From Pseudomonas sp. CCI4.2 (GTDB taxonomy: Bacteria; Pseudomonadota; Gammaproteobacteria; Pseudomonadales; Pseudomonadaceae), in assembly GCF_034350045.1 (NCBI RefSeq), contig NZ_CP133781.1:62001-126000 (forward strand): a stretch of DNA of 64,000 bases, written 5' to 3'. Positions 54,162 through 63,627 of this stretch are shown one piece after another. The position numbers and the translations under genes are program-made. Numbering within the stretch: position 1 is the first letter of the stretch; every line of letters begins with the position of its first letter. Under the pieces are notes generated by a model that saw only the letters and a list, made by a program, of their open reading frames with translations, was not told the origin of the DNA and ran no database searches.

Positions 54162-55163
54162 ATGACGCTTCGTATCGCAATCAATGGCTTTGGCCGCATT
54201 GGCCGCAATGTCCTACGCGCACTCTATACCCAAGGCTACCGGCAAGACTTGCAGGTCGTCGCCATCAACGATTTGGGCGACAGCGCGATCAACGCGCATC
54301 TGCTGCAATTGGACACCGTACACGGTCATTTCGGCGGCACCGTCGAGTTCGACGACGAAAGCCTGACCGTCAATGGTGACCGAATTGCGGTCAGTTCCAT
54401 CCGCAACCCGGCCGATTTGCCGTGGAAAGCTCAGAACATCGATGTTGTATTTGAATGCACTGGTTTGTTCACCGACCGCAACAAAGCCGCCGCGCATATC
54501 ACCGCCGGCGCTCGTAAAGTGATTATCTCCGCACCAGCCAAAGGCGCCGATGCCACCGTGGTTTACGGCGTTAACCACGACGTGCTGCGTCAATCGCATC
54601 AGATTATTTCCAATGCGTCGTGCACCACTAACTGCCTGGCGCCAGTGGCCCAAGTGCTCCACCGCGAGCTGGGCATTGAAAACGGTTTGATGACCACGAT
54701 TCATGCGTACACCAACGATCAAAACCTGACTGACGTTTATCACACCGACCCGTACCGTGCGCGCTCTGCGACGCACAACATGATCCCGAGTAAAACTGGC
54801 GCGGCTGAAGCCGTGGGCTTGGTGCTTCCGGAACTGGCGGGCAAATTGACGGGCATGTCGGTGCGGGTACCGGTGATCAACGTCTCGTTGGTGGACCTGA
54901 CCGTGCAGCTTAAGCGGGAAACCACTGCCGACGAAGTCAACGAGATCTTCAAGGAAGCCAGCCGCCACTCGAAAGTGCTCGGCTACAACACACTGCCGTT
55001 GGTCTCCAGCGATTTCAACCACAACCCGCTGTCGTCGATCTTCGATGCCAATCACACCAAGGTCAGTGGCAAACTGCTGAAGGTATTGGCCTGGTATGAC
55101 AACGAATGGGGGTTCTCAAACCGTATGCTGGACAACTGCCTGGCGCTGCACAACGCAGAGTAA
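54162..55163 (+). CDS. gap: Glyceraldehyde-3-phosphate dehydrogenase
   Basis: 333 residues from the ATG at 54162, with GAGAGGA upstream; an earlier ATG (54081) would include the operator. NAD-binding [16 protein letters not shown], catalytic Cys in [12 protein letters not shown] and [12 protein letters not shown] at the C-terminus. It oxidises glyceraldehyde-3-phosphate from KDPG. In P. putida the equivalent gap-1 is under HexR; the operator here supports the same role. Confidence 0.96.
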   Translation: MTLRIAINGFGRIGRNVLRALYTQGYRQDLQVVAINDLGDSAINAHLLQLDTVHGHFGGTVEFDDESLTVNGDRIAVSSIRNPADLPWKAQNIDVVFECTGLFTDRNKAAAHITAGARKVIISAPAKGADATVVYGVNHDVLRQSHQIISNASCTTNCLAPVAQVLHRELGIENGLMTTIHAYTNDQNLTDVYHTDPYRARSATHNMIPSKTGAAEAVGLVLPELAGKLTGMSVRVPVINVSLVDLTVQLKRETTADEVNEIFKEASRHSKVLGYNTLPLVSSDFNHNPLSSIFDANHTKVSGKLLKVLAWYDNEWGFSNRMLDNCLALHNAE

Positions 55164-55224
55164 ACATGCCGAGCGACGGGGCTGACAGGTAACACAAGAT
55201 GTTAGATAACGGTTTGACCGCATG

Positions 55225-55257
55225 CAGCGGATGACGCAGTGTCATCCGCTGTTTTTC
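55225..55257 (+). terminator. Terminator after gap
   Basis: CAGCGGATGAC and GTCATCCGCTG form an 11-bp stem with a 5-base loop, followed by TTTTTCTT. Confidence 0.9.
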
Positions 55258-55435
55258 TTGGTCAGGTATTCCCGTGAGTCAGTTTCGCTTTAACGAAATC
55301 TTCCGTTCCCAACGCACGGTGTTACGGCCAAGAACACGCTTTGACGTGTAACAGGCTTACGCCACCGCCCTTCCGGTTGAAACTGCTTGAACCCGGCATG
55401 CCCGGCCAGCCCTGTTAAACTGCTTGGGTTGTTAA

Positions 55436-55858
55436 ATGGACAGACGCCCCATGACCCTTTCGACCAAACCTCACACAGCAATGGGCTCAAAAACCGCCCG
55501 CGTGCTGTTCGGTATTCTTGCGTACGTCAGCTTGACGATCGGCTTGATCGCCATTGTCGTGCCCGGTTTGCCCACCACCGAGTTCATCCTGCTGGCCGCC
55601 TGGGCTGCCACAAAAAGCTCACCCCGGTTAAGCGCTTGGCTGGAAAACCATCGATTGTTCGGTCCGATGCTGAGCAACTGGCGCAACGGTCGCCTGATTG
55701 CCCGCCGCGCCAAAATCAGCGCCACCGTCAGCATGTTGGTCTGCGCCGTGGCGATGCTGACCCTGCTTGAACACCGTTGGCCGCTGTTCCTCGCCCTCGG
55801 CGGCATGAGCCTTGGCAACCTCTGGATCTGGTCAAGGCCCGAACCGGTTCCTCTGTAG
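55436..55858 (+). CDS. DUF454/YbaN-family membrane protein
   Basis: 140 residues; a second in-frame ATG at 55451 is an equally good start, as neither has a clear ribosome site. Two N-terminal helices (LFGILAYVSLTIGLIAIVV) with the signature PGLPTTEFILLAAWAATKSSPRL and LFGPMLSNW are those of YbaN (DUF454); two more hydrophobic segments follow. The function is not known. It stands alone between the gap terminator and the arc operon. Confidence 0.87.
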   Translation: MDRRPMTLSTKPHTAMGSKTARVLFGILAYVSLTIGLIAIVVPGLPTTEFILLAAWAATKSSPRLSAWLENHRLFGPMLSNWRNGRLIARRAKISATVSMLVCAVAMLTLLEHRWPLFLALGGMSLGNLWIWSRPEPVPL

Positions 55859-55972
55859 GAGCCAACGTGTTGGCGAAGGTCCTTCGGACCTTATCGCAGC
55901 CTTCGGCAGCTACAGAATCTGTGAATCGCCCACATCTGTGGGACCGAATTTATTCGGGAAGGCTTCAGTCCT
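55852..55972. repeat. REP-type palindromic elements
   Basis: CTGTAGGAGCCAACGTGTTG with inverted partner GGCAGCTACAG, including the inner palindrome AAGGTCCTTCGGACCTT, and then a half-element CTGTGGGACCGAATTTATTC. These lie directly after the DUF454 stop. A related half-element is at 61480-61508. Confidence 0.6.
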
Positions 55973-56174
55973 GACACCCTGCAACCTCAAACCACACAAA
56001 GTGCCACACAGTTTGCTGCGCGACAGCGCGGCGTCGAAGACGTGGCGGATTCTCCTACAGACCTAGCCAGCGACAAATTGTCACGGCAATAGCGTAACTC
56101 CTTGATCTGGGTCATCTGCCGTCAAATCGATTGAACTACCGTTGTGAATTCCTTCTCCTGGATGGAGCTGTGCG
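55859..56174 (+). other. Leader region of the arc operon
   Basis: 316 bases without a gene: REP-like repeats at its start, then a stretch with a possible Anr site (56102-56115). The remainder (55975-56095) shows nothing recognisable. Confidence 0.5.
56102..56115 (+). promoter_or_regulatory. Possible Anr box of arcDABC
   Basis: TTGAT-ctgg-GTCAT matches the Anr/FNR consensus (TTGAT-N4-ATCAA) at 8 of 10 positions and lies ~66 bases before the arcD start. The arc operon of P. aeruginosa is Anr-activated, so a site is expected here. A -10 element is not obvious. Confidence 0.45.
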
Positions 56175-57602
56175 ATGTCTGATTCTCCTGGCAAACTTCG
56201 ACTCGGCGCGCTAGTCGCCTTGGTAGTGGGATCGATGATCGGCGGGGGAATATTCTCGCTGCCGCAAAACATGGCGGCCAGCGCCGATGTCGGGGCCATT
56301 TTGATCGGTTGGGCCATCACCGCCGTGGGCATGTTGACCCTCGCGTTCGTATTTCAGACCTTGGCCAACCGCAAGCCGACCCTTGACGGCGGGGTCTACG
56401 CTTACGCCAAAGCCGGCTTCGGCGACTACATGGGTTTCTCCTCGGCCTGGGGCTACTGGATCAGCGCCTGGCTGGGCAACGTCGGTTACTTCGTACTGCT
56501 ATTTAGCACCCTCGGTTATTTCTTCCCGATTTTCGGTCAAGGCAACACACCGGCCGCGATAGTCGGTGCGTCGATTTTGCTGTGGGCGGTGCATTTCCTT
56601 GTCCTGCGTGGGATCAAGGAAGCCGCGTTCATCAACCTGGTCACCACCGTCGCCAAGGTTGTGCCTCTGTTGCTGTTCGTGCTGATCGCGGTCTTCGCGT
56701 TCAAGCTGGACATTTTCACCGCTGACATTTGGGGCATCAAGAACCCGGACCTGGGCAGCGTGATGAACCAGGTGCGCAACATGATGCTGGTCACCGTTTG
56801 GGTGTTTATCGGCATTGAAGGCGCGAGCATCTTCTCCGCCCGTGCCGAAAAGCGCTCGGACGTGGGCAAGGCCACCATCATTGGTTTCATCACCGTGCTG
56901 CTGTTTCTAGTGTTCGTGAACGTGCTGTCGCTGGGCATCATGACTCAGCCAGAATTGGCCAAACTGCAGAACCCGTCGATGGCTGCCGTGCTGGAGCACG
57001 TGGTTGGGCACTGGGGCGCCGTGTTGATCAGCGTTGGCTTGATCATCTCCCTGCTCGGGGCCCTGCTGTCGTGGGTGTTGCTGTGTGCGGAAATCATGTT
57101 CGCCGCGGCCAAAGACCACACCATGCCGGCCTTCCTCAAGCGTGAAAACGCCAACCACGTACCGGCCAATGCGCTGTGGCTGACCAATGCCATGGTTCAG
57201 GTGTTCCTGATCATCACCTTGTTCTCTGCCAGCACGTACCTGTCACTGATCTACCTCGCAACTTCAATGATATTGATCCCTTACTTGTGGTCCGCGGCCT
57301 ATGCCGTGCTGCTGGCGGTGCGTGGCGAGACCTACGAAAAAGCCTTGGCCGAACGCAAGAAAGACCTGTTTATCGCTGCCGTTGCGCTGATCTACGCGGT
57401 CTGGCTGATCTATGCCGGCGGCGTGAAATACCTGCTGCTCTCGGCCCTGCTCTATGCCCCCGGCGTTATTTTGTTTGCCAAAGCCAAACGCGAAGTCGGC
57501 CAACCGGTTTTTACCAACCTGGAGAAAGTGATTTTTGCCGTCGTCGTGGTCGGGGCGCTGGTAGCTGCCTATGGTCTCTACGCCGGTTTCCTGACCCTGT
57601 AA
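56175..57602 (+). CDS. arcD: Arginine/ornithine antiporter
   Basis: 475 residues, APC-superfamily antiporter with about 12-13 helices. It begins LGALVALVVGSMIGGGIFSLPQNMA, the substrate-site signature of ArcD-type basic amino acid antiporters, and continues GWAITAVGMLTLAFVFQTL and TVWVFIGIEGASIFSARAEKR. It exchanges external arginine for ornithine, feeding the arginine deiminase pathway. GGATGGAG lies upstream of the ATG. First gene of arcDABC. Confidence 0.95.
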   Translation: MSDSPGKLRLGALVALVVGSMIGGGIFSLPQNMAASADVGAILIGWAITAVGMLTLAFVFQTLANRKPTLDGGVYAYAKAGFGDYMGFSSAWGYWISAWLGNVGYFVLLFSTLGYFFPIFGQGNTPAAIVGASILLWAVHFLVLRGIKEAAFINLVTTVAKVVPLLLFVLIAVFAFKLDIFTADIWGIKNPDLGSVMNQVRNMMLVTVWVFIGIEGASIFSARAEKRSDVGKATIIGFITVLLFLVFVNVLSLGIMTQPELAKLQNPSMAAVLEHVVGHWGAVLISVGLIISLLGALLSWVLLCAEIMFAAAKDHTMPAFLKRENANHVPANALWLTNAMVQVFLIITLFSASTYLSLIYLATSMILIPYLWSAAYAVLLAVRGETYEKALAERKKDLFIAAVALIYAVWLIYAGGVKYLLLSALLYAPGVILFAKAKREVGQPVFTNLEKVIFAVVVVGALVAAYGLYAGFLTL

Positions 57603-57635
57603 CACCCCTACTCATGTCATTGGAGGAGTACAGAA

Positions 57636-58892
57636 ATGTCCGCTGAACCCGTCAAACTTGGCGTCCACTCTGAAGTAGGAAAGCTAAAAAAGGTCTTGGT
57701 TTGTTCACCCGGCCTCGCCCACCAACGCCTGACCCCCAATAACTGCGATGAACTGCTGTTCGATGACGTGCTGTGGGTCAATCAGGCCAAGCGTGACCAT
57801 TTTGATTTCGTCACCAAAATGCGTGAACGCGGCGTCGATGTGCTGGAAATGCACAACCTGCTGAGCGATATCGTGGCAACTCCCGAAGCCCTCGACTGGA
57901 TTCTGGAGCGCAAGATCAGTGCGAATTCCGTTGGCATCGGTTTAATCAACGAGACCAACGCCTGGCTGCGCAGCCTGGAGCCGCGCAAGATCGCCGAATA
58001 CCTGATTGGCGGCGTGTCCGCTGATGACCTGCCCAGCGACTTCGGCGGCAAGACCCTGGAGATATTTCGCGACTTTCTAGGCCATGCCAGCTTCATTCTG
58101 CCGCCGCTGCCAAACACCATCTTCACCCGTGACACCACCTGCTGGATCTACGGCGGCGTCACGTTGAACCCTATGCATTGGCCTGCGCGCCGACAGGAAA
58201 CCCTGCTCGCCAGCGCTATCTACAAATTTCACGCCGAGTTCGTCAACGCTGACTTCCGTATCTGGTACGGCGACCCGGACGAAGACCACGGCAGCGCCAG
58301 CCTTGAGGGCGGCGACGTGATGCCCATCGGCAACGGTGTGGTGTTGATCGGCATGGGCGAGCGCTCCTCGCATCAGGCCATCGGCCAACTGGCGCGCAAC
58401 CTGTTCAAGTACAACGCGGTAGAACGCGTAATCGTCGCCGGGCTGCCAAAATCCCGCGCCGCGATGCACCTGGACACCGTGTTCAGTTTCTGCGACCGCG
58501 ACCTGGTCACGATTTTCCCGGACGTGGTCAATCAAATCGTCGCCTTCACCCTGCGCCCTGACGAAAGCAAACCGGGCGGCATCGACATCCGTCGCGAAGA
58601 CACCCACTTTCTCGACACCGTGGCCGCAGCGCTTAACCTCAAAACCCTGCGCGTGGTGGAAACCGGCGGCAACAGCTTCGCCGCCGAGCGCGAGCAGTGG
58701 GACGACGGCAACAACGTTGTCGCCTTGGAGCCGGGCGTGGTCATCGGGTACGACCGCAATACCTACACCAACACCCTGCTGCGCAAGGCTGGTGTCGAAG
58801 TCATCACCATCAGTGCCAGCGAATTGGGCCGAGGTCGCGGCGGCGGCCATTGCATGACCTGCCCAATCGCTCGTGATTCCGTTAGTTACTGA
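57636..58892 (+). CDS. arcA: Arginine deiminase
   Basis: 418 residues, full length. GGAGGAG precedes the ATG. Guanidino-modifying fold: [37 protein letters not shown], and the catalytic Cys in [13 protein letters not shown] at the C-terminus. It hydrolyses arginine to citrulline and ammonia, the first step of anaerobic ATP production from arginine. It is 33 bases after arcD and 29 before arcB. Confidence 0.97.
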   Translation: MSAEPVKLGVHSEVGKLKKVLVCSPGLAHQRLTPNNCDELLFDDVLWVNQAKRDHFDFVTKMRERGVDVLEMHNLLSDIVATPEALDWILERKISANSVGIGLINETNAWLRSLEPRKIAEYLIGGVSADDLPSDFGGKTLEIFRDFLGHASFILPPLPNTIFTRDTTCWIYGGVTLNPMHWPARRQETLLASAIYKFHAEFVNADFRIWYGDPDEDHGSASLEGGDVMPIGNGVVLIGMGERSSHQAIGQLARNLFKYNAVERVIVAGLPKSRAAMHLDTVFSFCDRDLVTIFPDVVNQIVAFTLRPDESKPGGIDIRREDTHFLDTVAAALNLKTLRVVETGGNSFAAEREQWDDGNNVVALEPGVVIGYDRNTYTNTLLRKAGVEVITISASELGRGRGGGHCMTCPIARDSVSY

Positions 58893-58921
58893 TTTTTGCC
58901 CACTACAAGGGAGAGTTGAAC

Positions 58922-59929
58922 ATGGCTTTTAATATGCGTAACCGCAGCCTGCTGAGTTTGATGCACCACACCACCCGTGAGCTGCACTACTTGCTCGACC
59001 TGTCCCGCGACCTCAAGCGCGCGAAGTACACCGGCACCGAACAGCAGCATCTAAAAGGCAAAAACATTGCGCTGATCTTCGAAAAAACCTCAACCCGCAC
59101 CCGTTGCGCATTTGAAGTAGCCGCTCACGATCAAGGCGCACACGTCACCTACATCGACCCGGTGTCGTCGCAAATTGGCCACAAAGAAAGCATGAAAGAC
59201 ACCGCCCGCGTTCTTGGCCGGATGTTCGACGCCATTGAATACCGTGGCTTTGAGCAGGAAATCGTCGAAGAGCTGGCCAAGTTTGCCGGCGTGCCAATTT
59301 TCAATGGCTTGACCGCTGAGTTTCACCCGACACAAATGATCGCCGACACCATGACCATGCGCGAACACAGCGACAAACCGCTGCACGACATCAGCTACGC
59401 CTACCTGGGCGATGCGCGCTACAACATGGGCAATTCGCTGTTGATGATCGGCGCCAAGCTGGGCATGGACGTGCGTATCGGCGCACCCAAAGCGCTGTGG
59501 CCGCATGAAGATTTCATCGCCCAATGCAAAGTCTTCGCCGAAGAAAGCGGCGCACGCATCACCATTACCGAAGACCCGAAAGAAGCGGTCAAAGGCGTCG
59601 ATTTCATTCACACCGATATTTGGGTGTCCATGGGCGAGCCGGTGGAAGCCTGGGACGAGCGCATCGAGCAATTGCTGCCGTACCAGGTCAACAGCGCGAT
59701 GATGAAAGCGGCGGGCAACCCTCGGGTAAAATTCATGCATTGCCTGCCTGCGTTTCATAACAGCGAAACCAAAGTCGGCAAAGACATTGCCAGCCGTTAT
59801 CCGAACCTGGCCAACGGCGTTGAAGTGACCGAAGACGTCTTCGAATCCCCGGCCAATATCGCCTTCGAGCAAGCGGAAAACCGCATGCACACGATCAAGG
59901 CGATCTTGGTGGCGGCATTGGCTGGCTGA
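58922..59929 (+). CDS. arcB: Catabolic ornithine carbamoyltransferase
   Basis: 335 residues from the ATG at 58922 (AAGGGAGAG upstream). Carbamoyl phosphate motif [30 protein letters not shown], and ornithine-side HCLPAFHN. It converts citrulline and phosphate to ornithine and carbamoyl phosphate. The catabolic rather than anabolic role is assigned from its place in arcDABC. A long inverted repeat separates it from arcC. Confidence 0.97.
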   Translation: MAFNMRNRSLLSLMHHTTRELHYLLDLSRDLKRAKYTGTEQQHLKGKNIALIFEKTSTRTRCAFEVAAHDQGAHVTYIDPVSSQIGHKESMKDTARVLGRMFDAIEYRGFEQEIVEELAKFAGVPIFNGLTAEFHPTQMIADTMTMREHSDKPLHDISYAYLGDARYNMGNSLLMIGAKLGMDVRIGAPKALWPHEDFIAQCKVFAEESGARITITEDPKEAVKGVDFIHTDIWVSMGEPVEAWDERIEQLLPYQVNSAMMKAAGNPRVKFMHCLPAFHNSETKVGKDIASRYPNLANGVEVTEDVFESPANIAFEQAENRMHTIKAILVAALAG

Positions 59930-59962
59930 TTCAACATCATCGGCGCATGAAAATCGGATTCT

Positions 59963-60059
59963 CAGGCAAGCCTGCTCCCACAGTGTCGGGAACCACCGAT
60001 AGGGGTGTGCCAAACACCGAGTCGGGAAACACCGCAATCTGTGGGAGCAGGCTTGCCTG
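59963..60059. repeat. REP inverted repeat between arcB and arcC
   Basis: A 21-base arm (59963-59983, containing GGCAAGCCTGCTCCCACA) is repeated exactly in inverse at 60039-60059, 55 bases apart. Transcribed, it would form a long hairpin within the operon mRNA. Confidence 0.88.
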
Positions 60060-60102
60060 CGAAGAATTCGACGGGCATTCATTTTAGAAAGGAAAAACCA
60101 TC

Positions 60103-61032
60103 ATGCGTATCGTCGTTGCTCTGGGCGGTAACGCCCTGCTCCGCCGTGGCGAGCCAATGACGGCTGACAATCAGCGGATCAATATCCGCATCGCCGCCGA
60201 ACAGATCGCCAAAATTTCCCCCAACAATGAACTGGTCGTCGCCCACGGCAATGGTCCGCAAGTCGGGCTGTTGTCCTTGCAGGCGGCAGCCTACACCTCG
60301 GTTTCGCCGTACCCGCTGGACGTACTCGGGGCAGAAACCGAGGGCATGATCGGCTACATGATCGAACAGGAATTGGGCAATCTGCTGCCCATTGAAACAC
60401 CCTTCGCTACCCTACTGACCCAAGTCGAAGTCGATGGCAACGACCCGGCGTTTCAGCACCCAAGCAAGCCCATCGGTCCGGTCTATTCAAAAGAAGAAGC
60501 CGAGCGTCTGGCTCAGGAAAAAGGCTGGAGCATTGCACCGGATGGCGACAAATACCGTCGAGTGGTGGCCAGCCCAAGGCCCAAGCGCATCTTCGAAATT
60601 CGCCCGATCAAATGGCTGCTGGAGAAAGGCAGCATCGTGATTTGCGCCGGCGGTGGCGGCATTCCGACAATGTATGGCGAAGACGGCAAGCTCAAAGGCG
60701 TGGAAGCCGTGATCGATAAAGACCTGTGCTCGGCCTTGCTGGCGGAGCAACTGGACTGCGATTTGCTAGTGATTGCCACTGACGTTGATTCAGCGTTTAT
60801 CGACTGGGGTAAGCCGACGCAAAAGGCCATCGCCCAGGCTCATCCCGACGACATGGAAAAACTGGGCTTTGCCGCAGGCTCGATGGGGCCTAAAGTGCAG
60901 GCTGCCTGCGAATTCGCGCGCAACACCGGAAAAGAGGCCGTGATCGGTTCGCTGGCGGACATCGAAGACATCGTCAACGGTTATGCCGGAACCCGGATCA
61001 GCACCGCCAGCCAAGGCATTCACTATCGGTGA
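60103..61032 (+). CDS. arcC: Carbamate kinase
   Basis: 309 residues. The amino acid kinase fold begins [20 protein letters not shown]; further motifs are [40 protein letters not shown] and [14 protein letters not shown]. It transfers phosphate from carbamoyl phosphate to ADP, yielding the ATP of the pathway. GAAAGGA lies upstream. It is 173 bases after arcB, with a REP hairpin in the gap. Confidence 0.97.
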   Translation: MRIVVALGGNALLRRGEPMTADNQRINIRIAAEQIAKISPNNELVVAHGNGPQVGLLSLQAAAYTSVSPYPLDVLGAETEGMIGYMIEQELGNLLPIETPFATLLTQVEVDGNDPAFQHPSKPIGPVYSKEEAERLAQEKGWSIAPDGDKYRRVVASPRPKRIFEIRPIKWLLEKGSIVICAGGGGIPTMYGEDGKLKGVEAVIDKDLCSALLAEQLDCDLLVIATDVDSAFIDWGKPTQKAIAQAHPDDMEKLGFAAGSMGPKVQAACEFARNTGKEAVIGSLADIEDIVNGYAGTRISTASQGIHYR

Positions 61033-61092
61033 ACCTGGGAAGCGACCATGTGGTCTATTCCTACACTTTTGTACCGTAAAGGAGCAACGCAC

Positions 61093-61449
61093 ATGTACGA
61101 GCCAGGTCATTTGTATATCACTCGCGCTGCGCTGCAACCCAATGACTTCGGGTATGACATCCATATCCACTACGAAGTGCATCAAGACCCAAAAGACGGC
61201 GCTTACATGCATTTCTCCATGGTCGGCGATGTCAACGGCGACGCGTTCGAAGATACGTTTGATCTGCCGCGTGACAGCGCTTTTAACTTCGCCAGCGTGG
61301 CCAACAAGATCGCAATCAAACACGGCTTGCCGCACACCGCGACCCTGCCGCTGGCGATGCACAAGCAATACGACGAGATGTTCGAAGACGTCCGGGCAAA
61401 GCTCGCCATTAAATCGGGCGAGCCGGTGAATCCTGAGCATTTGAAGTAA
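61093..61449 (+). CDS. DUF5064 family protein
   Basis: 118 residues from the ATG at 61093, with AAAGGAGC nine bases upstream. The protein starts MYEPGHLYITRAALQPNDFG and contains DIHIHYEVHQDPKDGAYMHF and HKQYDEMFEDVRAKL, as in DUF5064 proteins of pseudomonads. It has no signal or membrane segment; function unknown. It follows arcC by 60 bases and may be the fifth gene of the arc transcript. Confidence 0.85.
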   Translation: MYEPGHLYITRAALQPNDFGYDIHIHYEVHQDPKDGAYMHFSMVGDVNGDAFEDTFDLPRDSAFNFASVANKIAIKHGLPHTATLPLAMHKQYDEMFEDVRAKLAIKSGEPVNPEHLK

Positions 61450-61576
61450 TGTTCAAATCCTTTCGCCAACACGTCGACTCTGTAGGAGTCAACGTGTTAG
61501 CGAAGCGTCCGCCACGCCACCACTCTGTTTACTGGCATAATTGCCGCCCTCGCCGCCCGGAACATTCAGCCGCCCC

Positions 61577-63085
61577 ATGCGTATCCACGTCTGCTTCATC
61601 GACCGCGTTGGCATTACCCAGGAAGTGCTGGCAATTCTCGGCGGGCGCAATCTGAATCTGGACGCGGTGGAGATGGTTCCGCCGAACGTGTATATCGACG
61701 CCCCCACCCTCAGCCCGCAAGTGCTGGAAGAATTGAAAGACCGACTGTTTCGCGTGCGCGGGGTCGAAGCGATCACTGTGGTCGATATCCTTCCCGGCCA
61801 ACGTCGGCACCTGCAACTCGATGCCCTGCTCGCCGCCATGACCGACCCGGTGTTGGCGCTGGACAGCAACGGCCGGGTACTGCTCGCCAACCCGGCATTG
61901 ATCGCGCTGTGTGGCCGGGAGCCTGCGGGTGAATCAGTCGCTGAGCTGTTCGCCGATCCCGGTCTGCACACGGCCTTGCTGGAAAACGGTTTTCGCCTGC
62001 CATTGCGCGAAGTCACGCTTAATGGCGAGGCATTGCTGCTGGACGCTACGCCCATCACTGACGCCGGTGCGCTGCTGACGCTGTACCTGCCGAGCCGCAT
62101 CGGTGAACGCCTGGCCGCGCTGCACCACGATCACTCCGAGGGTTTCGATTCGTTGTTGGGTGAATCGCTACCTATACGCACCTTGAAAACCCGAGCGTTG
62201 CGCGTCGCGGTGCTGGATGCTCCGCTGCTGATCCAAGGCGAGACCGGCACCGGCAAAGAGTTGGTGGCCCGTGCCTGTCACGCCATCAGCGCCCGCCATG
62301 CGGCCCCGTTTCTGGCGCTCAACTGCGCTGCGCTGCCGGAAAACCTCGCCGAGAGCGAACTCTTCGGTTATGCCCCCGGCGCCTTCACGGGCGCCCAACG
62401 CGGCGGCAAACCGGGGCTAATGGAAATGGCTAACCACGGCACGGTGTTTCTCGATGAAATCGGCGAAATGTCGCCGTACCTGCAAGCCAAGCTGCTGCGG
62501 TTTTTGAACGACGGCAGCTTCCGGCGCGTCGGTGGCGACCGGGAAGTGAAGGTCAACGTACGGATCCTCAGCGCCACCCACCGCGACTTGGAAAAGATGG
62601 TCAGCGAAGGCACCTTTCGCGAGGACCTGTTTTATCGACTGAACGTCCTTAACCTCGAAGTGCCGCCGCTGCGTGAACGCGGCCAGGACATTTTGCTGCT
62701 GGCCCGCTATTTCATGGAACAGGCCTGTGCGCAGATTCAACGACCGGTCTGCCGCCTGACACCAGGCACTTATCCTGCACTGCTGAGCAATCGCTGGCCG
62801 GGCAACGTGCGCCAGTTGCAAAACGTGATTTTCCGCGCGGCAGCCATTTGCGAAAGTTCCCTGGTTGACATCGGTGACCTAGACATTGCCGGCACCTCGG
62901 TCGCACGCCAGGCCGACGGAGAAGTCGCCAGCCTGGAACAAGCTGTCGAAGACTTCGAAAAAACCTTGCTGGAAAAACTCTACGTCAGCTACCCCTCGAC
63001 CCGCCAACTCGCCAGCCGCCTGCAAACTTCCCACACCGCCATCGCCCACAGGCTGCGCAAGTATGGGATTTCCGGGAAGGGCTAA
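61577..63085 (+). CDS. TyrR/PhhR-type sigma-54 enhancer-binding regulator
   Basis: 502 residues from the ATG at 61577. An ACT domain ([20 protein letters not shown]) and a PAS domain ([25 protein letters not shown] in part) precede an AAA+ domain with Walker A GETGTGKE, the sigma-54 contact GAFTGA, Walker [10 protein letters not shown] and the arginine-finger region [10 protein letters not shown]. The C-terminal TyrR-type HTH is [30 protein letters not shown] is intact, whereas PhhR of Pseudomonas (control of phenylalanine hydroxylase) has a GAFEGA variant, so this is probably a paralogue. Its targets are unknown. Confidence 0.9.
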   Translation: MRIHVCFIDRVGITQEVLAILGGRNLNLDAVEMVPPNVYIDAPTLSPQVLEELKDRLFRVRGVEAITVVDILPGQRRHLQLDALLAAMTDPVLALDSNGRVLLANPALIALCGREPAGESVAELFADPGLHTALLENGFRLPLREVTLNGEALLLDATPITDAGALLTLYLPSRIGERLAALHHDHSEGFDSLLGESLPIRTLKTRALRVAVLDAPLLIQGETGTGKELVARACHAISARHAAPFLALNCAALPENLAESELFGYAPGAFTGAQRGGKPGLMEMANHGTVFLDEIGEMSPYLQAKLLRFLNDGSFRRVGGDREVKVNVRILSATHRDLEKMVSEGTFREDLFYRLNVLNLEVPPLRERGQDILLLARYFMEQACAQIQRPVCRLTPGTYPALLSNRWPGNVRQLQNVIFRAAAICESSLVDIGDLDIAGTSVARQADGEVASLEQAVEDFEKTLLEKLYVSYPSTRQLASRLQTSHTAIAHRLRKYGISGKG

Positions 63086-63627
63086 CCCGATATTTGAGCA
63101 TCACCCAATCCCGGTGGCGGCGTTTTGGTGACACACGTTTGTTACGGTCCACTGCTTGTGGTGCTGGCAATTTTTGACATCGTCGCGGCGATTATCGTTT
63201 GGACAGTTGCTCGGGAAATCACTTCGGGCGCAGGGCCTCAAACCCACAACGTGGCGGGTTCCGATCAAGGTTCGGCTTTACCTTCGGCTTAAGTATTTTG
63301 CTCGAACTAATGCGTTGTTGGTTCGAGCATTTAACTTACAACAGCTTTGACGCACCTCACTCAAGCCAACAGCCCGGCTTCACCCAAGGCCTGATCGGGG
63401 GTTGGTGTTGATACTCAGATGATCTTCGGCCTGCACCTCGATGGCGGTCCAGAACATCACCCAGGTACAGGCAACGCATTCTGGCCGAGCGACAGCGACA
63501 ACTCGGCGCAGGACGACTTGGCGCGTGGCGACGCAAACGTCAAACCGCGCATGTCAACATTGCAACTCCACAAGCACTGGAATTAACTTCAGCACTTTTT
63601 ATGGGGATCGAGCCTATTTCTTCTACA
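63086..63627. other. Sparse region between the TyrR-type and LysR-type genes
   Basis: Apart from the small ORF at 63128-63292, it holds a hairpin GCTCGAAC/GTTCGAGC (63300-63307 with 63321-63328) and a 55-codon frame (63419-63586; MIFGLHLDGGPEHHPGTGNA) of unknown meaning, which could be a gene remnant. The other frames here lack ribosome sites and family resemblance. Confidence 0.45.
63128..63292 (+). CDS. Small single-pass membrane protein (possible)
   Basis: 54 codons from a GTG at 63128, with GGTGGCGG about seven bases upstream. It encodes a hydrophobic segment, GPLLVVLAIFDIVAAIIVWT, then AREITSGAGPQTHNVAGSDQ and a short tail to TAA. The clear membrane helix followed by a polar tail is better than chance for this region, and a hairpin follows. 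A TTG one codon earlier is an alternative start. No family recognised. Confidence 0.4.
   Translation: MTHVCYGPLLVVLAIFDIVAAIIVWTVAREITSGAGPQTHNVAGSDQGSALPSA

Noticed and set aside
54213..55055. 280-codon minus-strand frame
   Set aside because: Antisense to gap, with composition typical of a shadow frame.
59090..60082. 330-codon minus-strand frame
   Set aside because: Antisense to arcB and running into the REP hairpin; no ribosome site.
63419..63586. 55-codon frame encoding MIFGLHLDGGPEHHPGTGNA and following residues
   Set aside because: No ribosome site and no family resemblance; might be a remnant of a lost gene but cannot be supported.
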